Origin: JAUWQU01 sp964605095
GTDB lineage: Bacteria; Planctomycetota; Phycisphaerae; SM23-33
Reading direction: 5' to 3'
NCBI GenBank assembly: GCA_964605095.1
Contig: CAZSBS010000274.1
Span: 1-6,235, forward strand
DNA length: 6,235 nucleotides
Shown: piece by piece, positions 1-6,235 of the stretch
Layout: each line of letters begins with the position of its first letter
Numbering within the stretch: position 1 is the first letter of the stretch
The notes under the pieces: generated by a model
The model's database searches: none
Seen by the model: only the letters and a program-made list of their open reading frames with translations
What the model was told of the DNA's origin: nothing
Translations under genes and position numbers: made by a program

Positions 1-1
1 G

Positions 2-3000
2 GTGAGCGCGGACTCGCAGTGGGACATGCAGACGCTGGACCACCTCTCCGGCAGTTTCAGCGTACGTCTGCCCGGCGGCGGGGTGCTGAGGGCCACGTAC
101 AACCTGGCCGGGCTGGTGGAGAACGGCAAGTTCCGGCCGGGCGGCATGAGCGGGACCATGAAGGTCTGGACGGACAAGCCGATCGACCTTGCGCCGCTGG
201 GCAGCTTCGCCATGCCGGGCAAGGGCCTGGCAGGCACGCTGGACGCCAACGCCTACGTCAAGCTGGACCGGGGCAAGCCCGACGGCCGATTCGATGTGTC
301 GCTGACGGGCCTCAAGGCCGGCGAGGGCTACGCCGCCAAGGTCAAGCCGGTGAGCTTCATCTTGCAGGCCACCGCGGCCCTGAAGGATAAGGACGTCACC
401 GGCGAGATAGGCCTGGCGGGCGATCTGGGCCGATTCGACGGGACGTACCGATACCAGAGCGGGCCTATGCCGGAACTGACAGCCCAGGAGCTTATCTCGG
501 CCCTGCTGACCGGCGACATGCCACCCCTGCCCGAGATGACGCTCGACGCCAACGCCCAGATAAGCCTGGCCGCGCTGGCCAACGCCGTACCCTCGCTGCT
601 TCAGGTGAGGAAGGATGTGGCCGTAACCGCCGGCACGGCGAAGCTGACGAGCCTGAAGGTTCACGGCGGCAAGGCCCCGGCCGTCACACTCACCGCAAGC
701 CTGGACGGTGTTACCGCCATTCAGACGCAACCTGACGGCCGGCAGCACGCCATCACTCTCAAGCCCATCACCGCCGACCTCGATTCGACCATCGTCGAGA
801 AGTCCGGCCTGGATGTGCGCCGGCTGGAGCTTAAGAGCGCCTTCGCCTCCCTCGATGGAAACGGCACGCCGAAGCACTTCCACGCCCGCTACGACGCCGA
901 CCTGGCCGCGGCACGCGAGGAAATCGGCCAGATCGTAGACCTGAAGCAACTCGCGCTGGCCGGCAAACTGGACGGCGAAATGAAAGTCGCCATGGCGGGC
1001 GATGAGCGGCTGAACTACAGCCTCGACGCAAAGGCCGGCGGCCTGTCCCTGGCCGATGGGAACCAGCCGCCGCTGACCGTGCAGACCGCGTCGCTGTCCG
1101 GCAACGGCTACCTCACGCACAAGGCGGGCAAGGACGTGAAGGTCACGGCCGAGACGTTCGCGCTGAGCGTCGATGATTCTCTGTCGATTACAGGCCGGGC
1201 CTCGATGGACACCGCTACCGGCGCCCTCGACGCCAACGCCGTCGTCCAGCGCGCGGACCTGGCCGGGCTATGGGCCAAGGCCGCCGCGATGGGTGTAAAG
1301 AAGCCGGCCTCCCTGGCCGGGATGCTCACCGGGCAGGTCCATGCCTCGCGGAAGTCATCCGCCGACGCAATCGCCGCCGACGGCGCCCTCACCGTGCGCC
1401 AGTTCCGCATAGACAACAAGCCCATCAGCGAGAAGGATATTCAGATCGTCGTGGCCGGGCTGACGGCGCTTGGGTCCAAGGTGCTGATCGCCGCGCGGAA
1501 CATCAAGTTCACCAGCGACGCCGCGACGCTGACGATTGCCGGCCTGGAAGTGCGGACCGGCAAAGAGTTGGCCCTGGGCGGCAATCTGGACGTCTCCGCC
1601 GACCTCGCTCGCGTCGCCACGGTCGCCAACGCCTTTGCCGATCCCAACTCCAAGCCTCTCGAACTGGCCGGGCAACTTTCGTATTCCGGCAAGGCCGAGA
1701 AGAACGGGGCCGAGATCGCCTTAACCGGCGGCGGGGAGATAACCAGCTTCCAGGCGGGCAGCGGCAAGGATGCGGTCAAAGTCCAGCCACTGACGTTCAA
1801 GCAGGACATCCGCATCGACCCGGACAAGCAGGACATCCGCATACTGGCTGCCTCGATTAACAGCGACATGCTCGACGTGACGGCCTCCGGGACGGTCAGC
1901 AAGTTCAGCACGGACAGGCTGCTGGACATTCGCGGGCACTACAGGGGCCAGTGGGACAAAATCATGGGCGTCGCGCACGAGCTTGCTCCCTCGACGGCCG
2001 ACATAGCGATAACCGGCCCGCTGGCCAGCGACTTCGTTCTGACTGGCCCTGCCGCAAGGCCCACGCTCCTGCCGGTATACCGCGACGTGCAAGCCAGGGC
2101 GGGCCTCGGCTGGAAGACGGCCCGGATCCTGGGCTTCGACCTGGGCGACGCGAACGTGCCGATTACGTTCAAGGACGGGCGGATAGTGGTGCCAAATACG
2201 CAGATACAGGCCCCCGGCGGCAAGGTGAACCTGGCCGCGACGGTGGACATGTCCAAACCCCAGCCGCAGTTGCAAATGCCCGGCAAGCTCGTCGTGCTGG
2301 ACAACCTCCAGATCAATCGCGAGGTCGGGCAGAAGGTCCTCAGCCGGCTCAATCCGATCTTCGGCAAGCTGCTCTCGCTTCAGGGCCGGATCACGCTGGT
2401 CACGCAGGACATCGACGTGCCGCTTGGCGAAGCTCTCAAGAAACGAGGCCGCGGCAGCGGACACGTGGACCTCAGCCAGTTGCAGTTCGAGCCGGACGGG
2501 ATGATGGCGGAGTTGCTGAAGCTCGGCGGGCTAGGCGGAAAGCAGCTCGTGCAGGTCGGAGGGATTGACTTCGTCATTCGCGACGGGGCGCTGCGGTACG
2601 ACAACTTCACGATGACGTTCGGCGGCTCATTCGACCTTCGCTTCCGCGGCGTGGTGCGGTTCGACGACAGCATCGACATGGTGGTCTCGGTGCCCGTCCG
2701 CGCCGAACTGCTCAAGAAGCTCGGCGTAGGTGGCTCGGCCGAGCAGTACGCCAAGCTGCTTGACGGGGTGAGGATCGACTTGCCTATCCTCGGCACTCGC
2801 GAGAAGCCCAACCTGGACATGGCGAAGGTGGACATTCAGCCACTGCTGAAGAAGGCGGCCGAGAAGATGATCGGCAAGGAAGCGGGGGGGCTTTTCGATG
2901 GCCTGCTCAAGGGCAAGAAGCCCAGCGGACCCGCGCCGGCCCCGCAGCCCAACCATCCGAAGCAGCCCGCGCCGACACCCGCGCCCGGCGAGCCGGACCG

Positions 3001-3112
3001 CCCCGGCCCAGCCACGCAGAAAGCGCCGCAGAATCCCGAGGACATGCTCATTCGCGGCATCTTCGACACTCTGGACCAGTTGGGAAAGGGCAAGGACAAG
3101 GCCAAGCCGTAG
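2..3112 (+). CDS. AsmA/TamB-like envelope protein, 5'-partial
   Basis: This is a long open frame of 1036 codons ending in TAG at 3110-3112. The first in-frame codon is a GTG at the window edge, but the predicted N-terminus has no membrane anchor or signal peptide and begins inside beta-rich sequence. The true start is therefore probably upstream and the gene is cut by the window. The protein is built of Gly/Leu/Val/Asp-rich alternating beta-strand sequence, typical of AsmA/TamB/DUF748-type proteins that hang in the periplasm from the inner membrane and are linked to phospholipid transport and outer-membrane homeostasis. The strongest family signal is at the C-terminus: an RDGALRYDNFTMTFGG segment near residues 864-879, then IDLPILGTREKPNLD at residues 925-939, matching the AsmA C-terminal pattern of a strand followed by G-T-x-x-x-P. 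A Pro/Ala-rich linker (about 974-1012) and a short helical tail follow. The family assignment is fairly sure; the substrate is unknown. It converges with the PilZ-like gene, 7 bases away. Confidence 0.9.
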   Translation: MSADSQWDMQTLDHLSGSFSVRLPGGGVLRATYNLAGLVENGKFRPGGMSGTMKVWTDKPIDLAPLGSFAMPGKGLAGTLDANAYVKLDRGKPDGRFDVSLTGLKAGEGYAAKVKPVSFILQATAALKDKDVTGEIGLAGDLGRFDGTYRYQSGPMPELTAQELISALLTGDMPPLPEMTLDANAQISLAALANAVPSLLQVRKDVAVTAGTAKLTSLKVHGGKAPAVTLTASLDGVTAIQTQPDGRQHAITLKPITADLDSTIVEKSGLDVRRLELKSAFASLDGNGTPKHFHARYDADLAAAREEIGQIVDLKQLALAGKLDGEMKVAMAGDERLNYSLDAKAGGLSLADGNQPPLTVQTASLSGNGYLTHKAGKDVKVTAETFALSVDDSLSITGRASMDTATGALDANAVVQRADLAGLWAKAAAMGVKKPASLAGMLTGQVHASRKSSADAIAADGALTVRQFRIDNKPISEKDIQIVVAGLTALGSKVLIAARNIKFTSDAATLTIAGLEVRTGKELALGGNLDVSADLARVATVANAFADPNSKPLELAGQLSYSGKAEKNGAEIALTGGGEITSFQAGSGKDAVKVQPLTFKQDIRIDPDKQDIRILAASINSDMLDVTASGTVSKFSTDRLLDIRGHYRGQWDKIMGVAHELAPSTADIAITGPLASDFVLTGPAARPTLLPVYRDVQARAGLGWKTARILGFDLGDANVPITFKDGRIVVPNTQIQAPGGKVNLAATVDMSKPQPQLQMPGKLVVLDNLQINREVGQKVLSRLNPIFGKLLSLQGRITLVTQDIDVPLGEALKKRGRGSGHVDLSQLQFEPDGMMAELLKLGGLGGKQLVQVGGIDFVIRDGALRYDNFTMTFGGSFDLRFRGVVRFDDSIDMVVSVPVRAELLKKLGVGGSAEQYAKLLDGVRIDLPILGTREKPNLDMAKVDIQPLLKKAAEKMIGKEAGGLFDGLLKGKKPSGPAPAPQPNHPKQPAPTPAPGEPDRPGPATQKAPQNPEDMLIRGIFDTLDQLGKGKDKAKP

Positions 3113-3119
3113 CGGACAA

Positions 3120-3512
3120 TCAATACTCAAGCCGGCCATCGCGGCCGTGACGGATGCGCCGGCCGGTGAAGGTCCGGCGCTCGTCGCTGACCACGTCGGC
3201 GTCCGGGCCGCGAGCGGAGATTATCTGCCGAAGGGCGCCGAGGCTGTCGAGGTCCATCTCCCAGAATTCCACGCCCACCAGCCGCTCCTCCCTCGCAATC
3301 ACCTGCCCGCCGAGGTGAACCCATAGGTCCTGCTCTCCGGCAATCATGTCGAAGTCCAACTCCACCGTGTCGCCGCGCGCGACCGGCGCATCCGTCCGCA
3401 GCAGCGCGCCGTTGAAGCTGAGTTGGACGACCTCGCAACGGTACTGCTTGCCGTCAATCTCCAGAACGGCCTCGACGTGGTTTTCCGGCCGATCAAACGC
3501 CCGCTCCGCCAT
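3120..3512 (-). CDS. PilZ domain-like protein (probable cyclic di-GMP effector)
   Basis: This encodes a 130-residue cytoplasmic protein with no signal peptide or membrane segment, ending in TGA (complement of 3120-3122). PilZ domains bind cyclic di-GMP through an N-terminal RxxxR and a (D/N)xSxxG motif on a small beta barrel. Here RAFDR (residues 4-8) fits RxxxR. About 27 residues later QLSFNG fits the second motif except that Gln replaces Asp/Asn. Beta-strand segments follow (VELDFDMIAG, LWVHLGGQVIAR, LVGVEFWEMD), and the H-L-G-G-Q-V then V-G-V-E-F spacing is typical of PilZ barrels. A helix and a basic tail rich in Arg close the protein. The frame is open up to an ATG at 3602. The start at 3512 is preferred because GGAGAG lies 6 bases before it, RxxxR sits at the expected N-terminal place, and the extension would run across a palindrome. 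The fold assignment is likely; ligand binding is inferred. Confidence 0.8.
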   Translation of the reverse strand: MAERAFDRPENHVEAVLEIDGKQYRCEVVQLSFNGALLRTDAPVARGDTVELDFDMIAGEQDLWVHLGGQVIAREERLVGVEFWEMDLDSLGALRQIISARGPDADVVSDERRTFTGRRIRHGRDGRLEY

Positions 3513-3518
3513 GGGCAG

Positions 3519-3524
3519 CTCTCC
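3519..3524 (-). promoter_or_regulatory. Ribosome binding site that fixes the PilZ-like gene start
   Basis: Read on the minus strand, GGAGAG is followed by a 6-base spacer (CTGCCC) and then the ATG at 3512-3510. No comparably good site was noted for the longer in-frame start at 3602, so this site supports the 130-residue product. Confidence 0.7.
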
Positions 3525-3569
3525 AAGACGGCTCGCCGGCCCAATGCCCGCCGCCGCACGGGCACATAG

Positions 3570-3602
3570 GTGCCGATGATGAATGATTATATCCATCGGC
3601 AC
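3570..3602. repeat. Perfect 9-bp inverted repeat, candidate operator
   Basis: GTGCCGATG at 3570-3578 is the exact reverse complement of CATCGGCAC at 3594-3602, with a 15-base AT-rich loop between the arms. It lies 58-90 bases upstream of the PilZ-like start. The arms are not followed by a T-run on either strand, so it does not look like an intrinsic terminator. Its placement around a TATAAT hexamer suggests a binding site for a dimeric regulator. A transcribed hairpin is the alternative. The repeat is seen directly; its role is inferred. Confidence 0.6.
3586..3591 (-). promoter_or_regulatory. Candidate -10 element (TATAAT) for the PilZ-like gene
   Basis: On the minus strand the loop of the inverted repeat contains the exact sigma-70 -10 consensus TATAAT, 74 bases upstream of the PilZ-like start codon. 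No good TTGACA-like hexamer was found at 16-19 bases upstream; with a 17-base spacer the hexamer reads TAATAG. The promoter is therefore plausible in an otherwise GC-rich region but incomplete, and may need an activator or be a chance match. Confidence 0.4.
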
Positions 3603-3748
3603 ATTGCCCTATTATCCGACAGTTCGATCACCGCCGGCGCGAGCCTTCTCGGACTGCTCGCCGCCCGCGCCGACGACGTCCTTGAACTGCCCGCACCCGA
3701 CCTGCCATCCTGACTGACCTGGACTGGCCGGTGGATTACCGCCGCACC

Positions 3749-4927
3749 TTACTCGGCCTTTAGCCGCAGGCGGTTGGAGGTGATCTCGGTCACCTTGAGC
3801 TTGACGGTCTTGAACTCGGTGAGCCTGTCGGCGAGTCCTTCGTTGTCGTAGCGGTACTCGATGTCTATGTTGGCGACGTTCTGAGTTATCTCGCGGAGGC
3901 GGATGGCTTGGACGCCGCGGATCTTGGAGGCCTCTTCCTTGAAGGTCTTCCAGAGGCTGAAGTCCATGCCCGTGATGCTCAGTTCGATGGTTTTCGACAC
4001 GTTGGCCCGCTTTCGCCAGGCCTCTATCACAGCCGCCAGCAGCTTGGGCGCGCAGTCGGTTGCCAGCTTGTCCAGGGCCTTGTCCTCCCCGCCGCGCTGC
4101 ATTGTATTGACGGTGATCGGCCCGAAGGACTCCACCGCCAGCACGCGGGCCGAATCGGACTGGACTACCCGGACGTTCAGGCTGGCGGTGTATTGATACA
4201 TGGTCTGCCCGGCAATCTTGAGCTCCTTGCCGAACTTGGAGACGGCCTTGCCGACCACCACCACGTCGGCCTTGAATCGCGCGCCGAGCGAGGCGACGGC
4301 GTCGACATCGTCCTTGATGGCGGCCAGAAGGATGTCGCGCTTCTGGGCCTTGGCGGCCGTGTTGGCGTCCACCAGGGTGATCCCCTTGGACAGGAAGAAG
4401 CTCTCGACGATGGTGGAGACCTTGCCGTTCTCCTTGACCTCGTAGCTGGGCGCGCCGGCGGCCTCATGCACGGCCTCGACGATCGCCACGACCACGCGCG
4501 GATTGTTCTCCTGGTGGACGGTATGGGCGATGGAGGCCCAGTCCTCCTCGAATTTCCGCGTCGAGACCCGCGCGCGGACCTTGGCGACGGTTACGCCCTG
4601 CTCGACGGTGACCTTGTCCACCTTGTGCTCGCGGACGTATCCGACGGCGTTGGCGATGACCTTGTCGTAGACGGCCTTGTAGTCGTCGGTCTTGGCCTGG
4701 GCGGTCAGGAAGACGCCGCATGCCTCCTCGACGGCGGTGCGAAGGGCCTGGGCGATGGCCTCGTCCCTGGCCTTGTCATCGGCGCCCGCGGCCTTGCCGG
4801 TCGCGGTCACCCAATAGTCGACGGGCGTTTCGGGTGCGGCCAGGAGCGGAGTCGCGGCCGCCAGCATAACCATAGCCGCGGCCGAAAGGGCCGCTGCCAA
4901 CGTGGGTCTCATCGGTTGTGTTGTCAT
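3749..4927 (-). CDS. Secreted FlgT/CsgG-like protein, paralogue A
   Basis: This encodes a 392-residue protein with a Sec signal peptide: a basic N-terminus, a hydrophobic Ala/Leu/Met/Val stretch, and likely cleavage after an Ala at about residue 30 or 31. After it comes an N-terminal alpha/beta domain (about 36-125) with a helix rich in Ala and acidic/basic residues, then GVFLTAQAKT, the A-x-GYV motif, and V-R-A-R-V-S closing strands. This resembles FlgT-N/LPP20-type domains. A middle domain (about 143-305) carries a PRVVVAIVEA strand, a helix ending in L-S-K-G-I-T-L-V-D, an ADVVVVGKA strand, and Y-x-A-x-x-N-V-R-x-x-x-S-D-S-A (246-260), like CsgG/FlgT middle domains. The C-terminal domain (about 312-390) starts IELSITGMDF and looks like a small ferredoxin-like fold. 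Its closest visible relative is the neighbouring gene at 5048-6178. It probably acts in the periplasm or on the inner face of the outer membrane. The exact partner is unknown; a flagellar role is only one possibility. Confidence 0.88.
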   Translation of the reverse strand: MTTQPMRPTLAAALSAAAMVMLAAATPLLAAPETPVDYWVTATGKAAGADDKARDEAIAQALRTAVEEACGVFLTAQAKTDDYKAVYDKVIANAVGYVREHKVDKVTVEQGVTVAKVRARVSTRKFEEDWASIAHTVHQENNPRVVVAIVEAVHEAAGAPSYEVKENGKVSTIVESFFLSKGITLVDANTAAKAQKRDILLAAIKDDVDAVASLGARFKADVVVVGKAVSKFGKELKIAGQTMYQYTASLNVRVVQSDSARVLAVESFGPITVNTMQRGGEDKALDKLATDCAPKLLAAVIEAWRKRANVSKTIELSITGMDFSLWKTFKEEASKIRGVQAIRLREITQNVANIDIEYRYDNEGLADRLTEFKTVKLKVTEITSNRLRLKAE

Positions 4928-4935
4928 CACGTGTG

Positions 4936-4940
4936 CCTCC
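4936..4940 (-). promoter_or_regulatory. Ribosome binding site of paralogue A
   Basis: Read on the minus strand this is GGAGG, the full Shine-Dalgarno core. It stands 8 bases before the ATG at 4927 and 5 bases before an in-frame GTG at 4930. ATG is taken as the start, but GTG at 4930 would add only one residue and cannot be excluded. Confidence 0.7.
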
Positions 4941-4983
4941 AGCCGCCGGCGCAGTCGCCAAGCGAGCGGCCATCAGTGCTCAT

Positions 4984-5027
4984 AACATTCGCCGGCATTG
5001 AACATTTGACATTGAACATCGAACATT
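4984..5027. repeat. AACATT/TTGAACAT short-repeat cluster
   Basis: Within 44 bases the motif AACAT(T) occurs four times on the plus strand (4984-4989, 5001-5006, 5015-5019, 5022-5027). Two of these lie in the longer unit CATTGAACAT (4996-5005 and 5010-5019). The AT-rich composition stands out from the GC-rich genes on either side. Tandem TTGAACAT-like units are a familiar intergenic repeat in several bacterial phyla, and when mistranslated give peptides such as LNIEHS; recognition here is from general experience. The function is unknown. Confidence 0.6.
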
Positions 5028-5044
5028 CGCGGCCGAAGGCCGCG
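5028..5044 (-). other. GC-rich hairpin just after paralogue B stop codon
   Basis: CGCGGCC (5028-5034) pairs with GGCCGCG (5038-5044) around a 3-base loop, giving a 7-bp all-G:C stem. On the minus strand it begins three bases after the TAG of the upstream gene. It is followed by AATGTTC and not by a U-run, so it is not a textbook intrinsic terminator. It could protect the 3' end of the message, cause partial termination between the two paralogues, or be the conserved end of the adjoining repeat element. Confidence 0.55.
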
Positions 5045-5047
5045 CGG

Positions 5048-6178
5048 CTACTTCTTGAACTGGGCCTTGATCACGTTCTGGGAAACGTCGGTTATTTCCA
5101 GCTCGGTGAGCGCCTCGGCGATCTTCTCAGCCAGGGTTTCGGCGTTCACGTCGGACTGGAGCGAGCACTCGACGATCTGGTTGGCGAACTTGGCATTGAG
5201 GTCCTTGATCTGCTTGATTTCCTTGAGCTTTTTCTTCAGGGCCGTGTACTGCATGAAGGTTGCGCCCTCGATGTGCAGTTGCACCTCGCCTCGTCCGGCC
5301 AGGGCTTCCTGCCAGAAAGTCAGGATGTCCGTCAGGACTCGCGGGGCGATGGTCCGGGCCTGGGCATCGAGCGCCTTTTGCGCGGCTGAGCGCCACACGC
5401 GGTCCACGCCGCGCGTCGGCGGGCCGGGAATGCTGGAGAGCATCTGGGCCGTGTCGGATCTGAACGTCCGGACGTTTGCCTCGGCCTGATAGGGGAAGAG
5501 CAGCACGCCGCCGACGGTGCTCCTGGGGCCGGCGGTGCAGTTTGCCACGCCGGTGATGAATATCTGCGCGCCGAATCGCTTGGCGATGGCCTGGACCTTC
5601 GCGGGGCTGTCCTCGGCGGCGGCGGCGGCGAGGTCCTTGAGGTCGATCTCCTTGAGCTGGTTCTTGTCGACCAGCAGGAATCCGCTCTTGAGAAGGATGT
5701 TCTCAATGCGGGTCTGGAGGGTTGAGTCGTCCTGGACCTTCTCGGCGATCTTCTCGCGGATGAAGACCATTATCTTGGGCCTGCCCATCTGCTGAAGCAG
5801 TGTGGTCACGGCGCCCCAGGTGTCCTCGATTCCCTGCACGCTGACGGTCGCGGTGATCTTGACTTCCCACGTGCCGTCCGGCAGGGTGTTCTTGGAGATT
5901 ATCTGCTTGCTCTGAACGAACCCGGCCGCCCTCGCCAGAACCGTGTCGCGGACGAGCGCAAAGTCCTTCGTCTGGGACTGCGAACTGATGAACGTGCCGG
6001 CGCCGCTCTCGATGGCCTTTCGCATGGCGTCGCGAAGGGCGTCTTCCTCGCTGACCCCGGCGCCGGTAACGGTCACTTCCACGAGGTTCTTGCCCTTGGG
6101 CTTGGCGTTCTGGGCCCATGCGGGCAGGGCGACGGCAAGGCAAAAGGCGATGACAATTAGGCGGCGCACGTTGATCAT
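5048..6178 (-). CDS. Secreted FlgT/CsgG-like protein, paralogue B
   Basis: This encodes a 376-residue protein starting at ATG 6178, with GGAG 6 bases upstream (6185-6188). The signal peptide is clear: MINVRR, a hydrophobic core, and cleavage after AWA at residue 22. The Cys at 13 sits inside the core and does not form a lipobox. The N-terminal domain (about 31-115) has a Val/Thr-rich strand, an acidic-basic helix, GTFISSQSQT, A-x-GFV, and a closing V-K-I-T-A-T-V-S strand. The middle domain (about 133-290) has a RPKIMVFIRE strand, a helix then G-F-L-L-V-D, an AQIFITGVA strand, and Y-x-A-x-x-N-V-R-x-x-x-S-D-T-A (230-244). The C-terminal domain (about 297-374) begins VQLHIEGATF and is lysine-rich. 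These match paralogue A in order and spacing, so the two genes are an old tandem duplication. It is probably the first gene of a leftward unit. Its role is inferred to be in periplasmic or outer-membrane assembly; no precise name is justified. Confidence 0.9.
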   Translation of the reverse strand: MINVRRLIVIAFCLAVALPAWAQNAKPKGKNLVEVTVTGAGVSEEDALRDAMRKAIESGAGTFISSQSQTKDFALVRDTVLARAAGFVQSKQIISKNTLPDGTWEVKITATVSVQGIEDTWGAVTTLLQQMGRPKIMVFIREKIAEKVQDDSTLQTRIENILLKSGFLLVDKNQLKEIDLKDLAAAAAEDSPAKVQAIAKRFGAQIFITGVANCTAGPRSTVGGVLLFPYQAEANVRTFRSDTAQMLSSIPGPPTRGVDRVWRSAAQKALDAQARTIAPRVLTDILTFWQEALAGRGEVQLHIEGATFMQYTALKKKLKEIKQIKDLNAKFANQIVECSLQSDVNAETLAEKIAEALTELEITDVSQNVIKAQFKK

Positions 6179-6235
6179 CTATTGCTCCAAATAGAAACAA
6201 ACTCGTTCACGCAGACCCACGGTCCCTGCGGGAGG

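Noticed and set aside
2..4. GTG at the window edge as the true start of the AsmA-like protein
   Set aside because: No upstream sequence is available to show a ribosome binding site, and the missing membrane anchor or signal peptide argues that the frame continues upstream.
3133..3180. Two GC stems (3133-3147 and 3156-3180) in the PilZ-like 3' end as bidirectional terminators
   Set aside because: Both lie inside coding sequence, lack T-tracts on either strand, and are within what GC-rich codons produce by chance.
3513..3602. N-terminal extension of the PilZ-like protein to an ATG at 3602
   Set aside because: The extension would cross the palindrome, lacks a noted ribosome binding site, and places the RxxxR motif far from the N-terminus; the start at 3512 has GGAGAG at ideal spacing.
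3635..3672. Inverted repeat CGGCGCG / CGCGCCG with a 24-base loop, downstream of paralogue A, as a terminator
   Set aside because: The loop is long, no T-run follows on the minus strand, and such GC stems arise easily by chance at this base composition.
3908..5389. 493-codon open frame on the plus strand, antisense to both secreted proteins
   Set aside because: It runs across two real genes and their spacer, its translation is a Gly/Asp/Leu/Val-rich shadow with no domain, and the opposite strand has signal peptides, ribosome binding sites and paralogy. It contains the NIEHLTLNIEHS-like peptide expected from translating the intergenic repeat.
6179..6235. Promoter for paralogue B in the right-hand edge
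   Set aside because: Apart from the GGAG ribosome binding site, no convincing -35/-10 pair was found in the 57 bases available. A small TCCC/GGGA stem near the edge is too short to call a terminator of the unseen upstream gene.

Overview
The window is GC-rich bacterial chromosomal DNA from a diderm (Gram-negative-type) cell. It encodes an AsmA/TamB-like envelope protein, two proteins with Sec signal peptides and one PilZ-type protein. The overall style suggests Planctomycetota or a deltaproteobacterium-like lineage: large AsmA-like protein, paired secreted proteins, Shine-Dalgarno starts, and a TTGAACAT-type intergenic repeat. No marker gene is present, so the taxonomy is only an impression. 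I saw no tRNA, rRNA, CRISPR array, insertion sequence or integration site.

Layout. (1) Bases 2-3112, + strand: most of a very long AsmA-like protein whose N-terminus lies outside the window. (2) Bases 3120-3512, - strand: a small PilZ-like protein, convergent with the first gene and separated from it by only 7 bases. (3) Bases 3513-3748: 236 bases without a confident gene. They hold a perfect 9-bp inverted repeat with a consensus TATAAT in its loop, read toward the PilZ gene. (4) Bases 3749-4927, - strand: a secreted protein of FlgT/CsgG-like build. (5) Bases 4928-5047: an intergenic spacer with a very GC-rich hairpin and a short AACATT-type repeat cluster. (6) Bases 5048-6178, - strand: a second secreted protein that is a diverged paralogue of the previous one. 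(7) Bases 6179-6235: the leader of that gene, with a clear ribosome binding site; the upstream neighbour is out of view.

How the genes may work together. The two paralogues probably form one transcription unit running leftward, possibly continuing into the PilZ gene, although that gene also has its own candidate promoter. Both are predicted to be exported and share three parts: an N-terminal alpha/beta domain, a CsgG/FlgT-middle-like domain, and a C-terminal domain with an I-x-G-x-x-F strand motif. Proteins of this build are known as accessory factors of envelope machines such as the flagellar basal body (FlgT) or curli export (CsgG). AsmA/TamB-like proteins act in lipid or outer-membrane homeostasis, and PilZ proteins usually respond to cyclic di-GMP. 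An envelope or surface-structure role for the locus is a reasonable inference but is not shown by the sequence. Nothing here is clearly a new defence or mobile system; the most unusual items are the paralogue pair, the intergenic repeat/hairpin and the dyad over the TATAAT.
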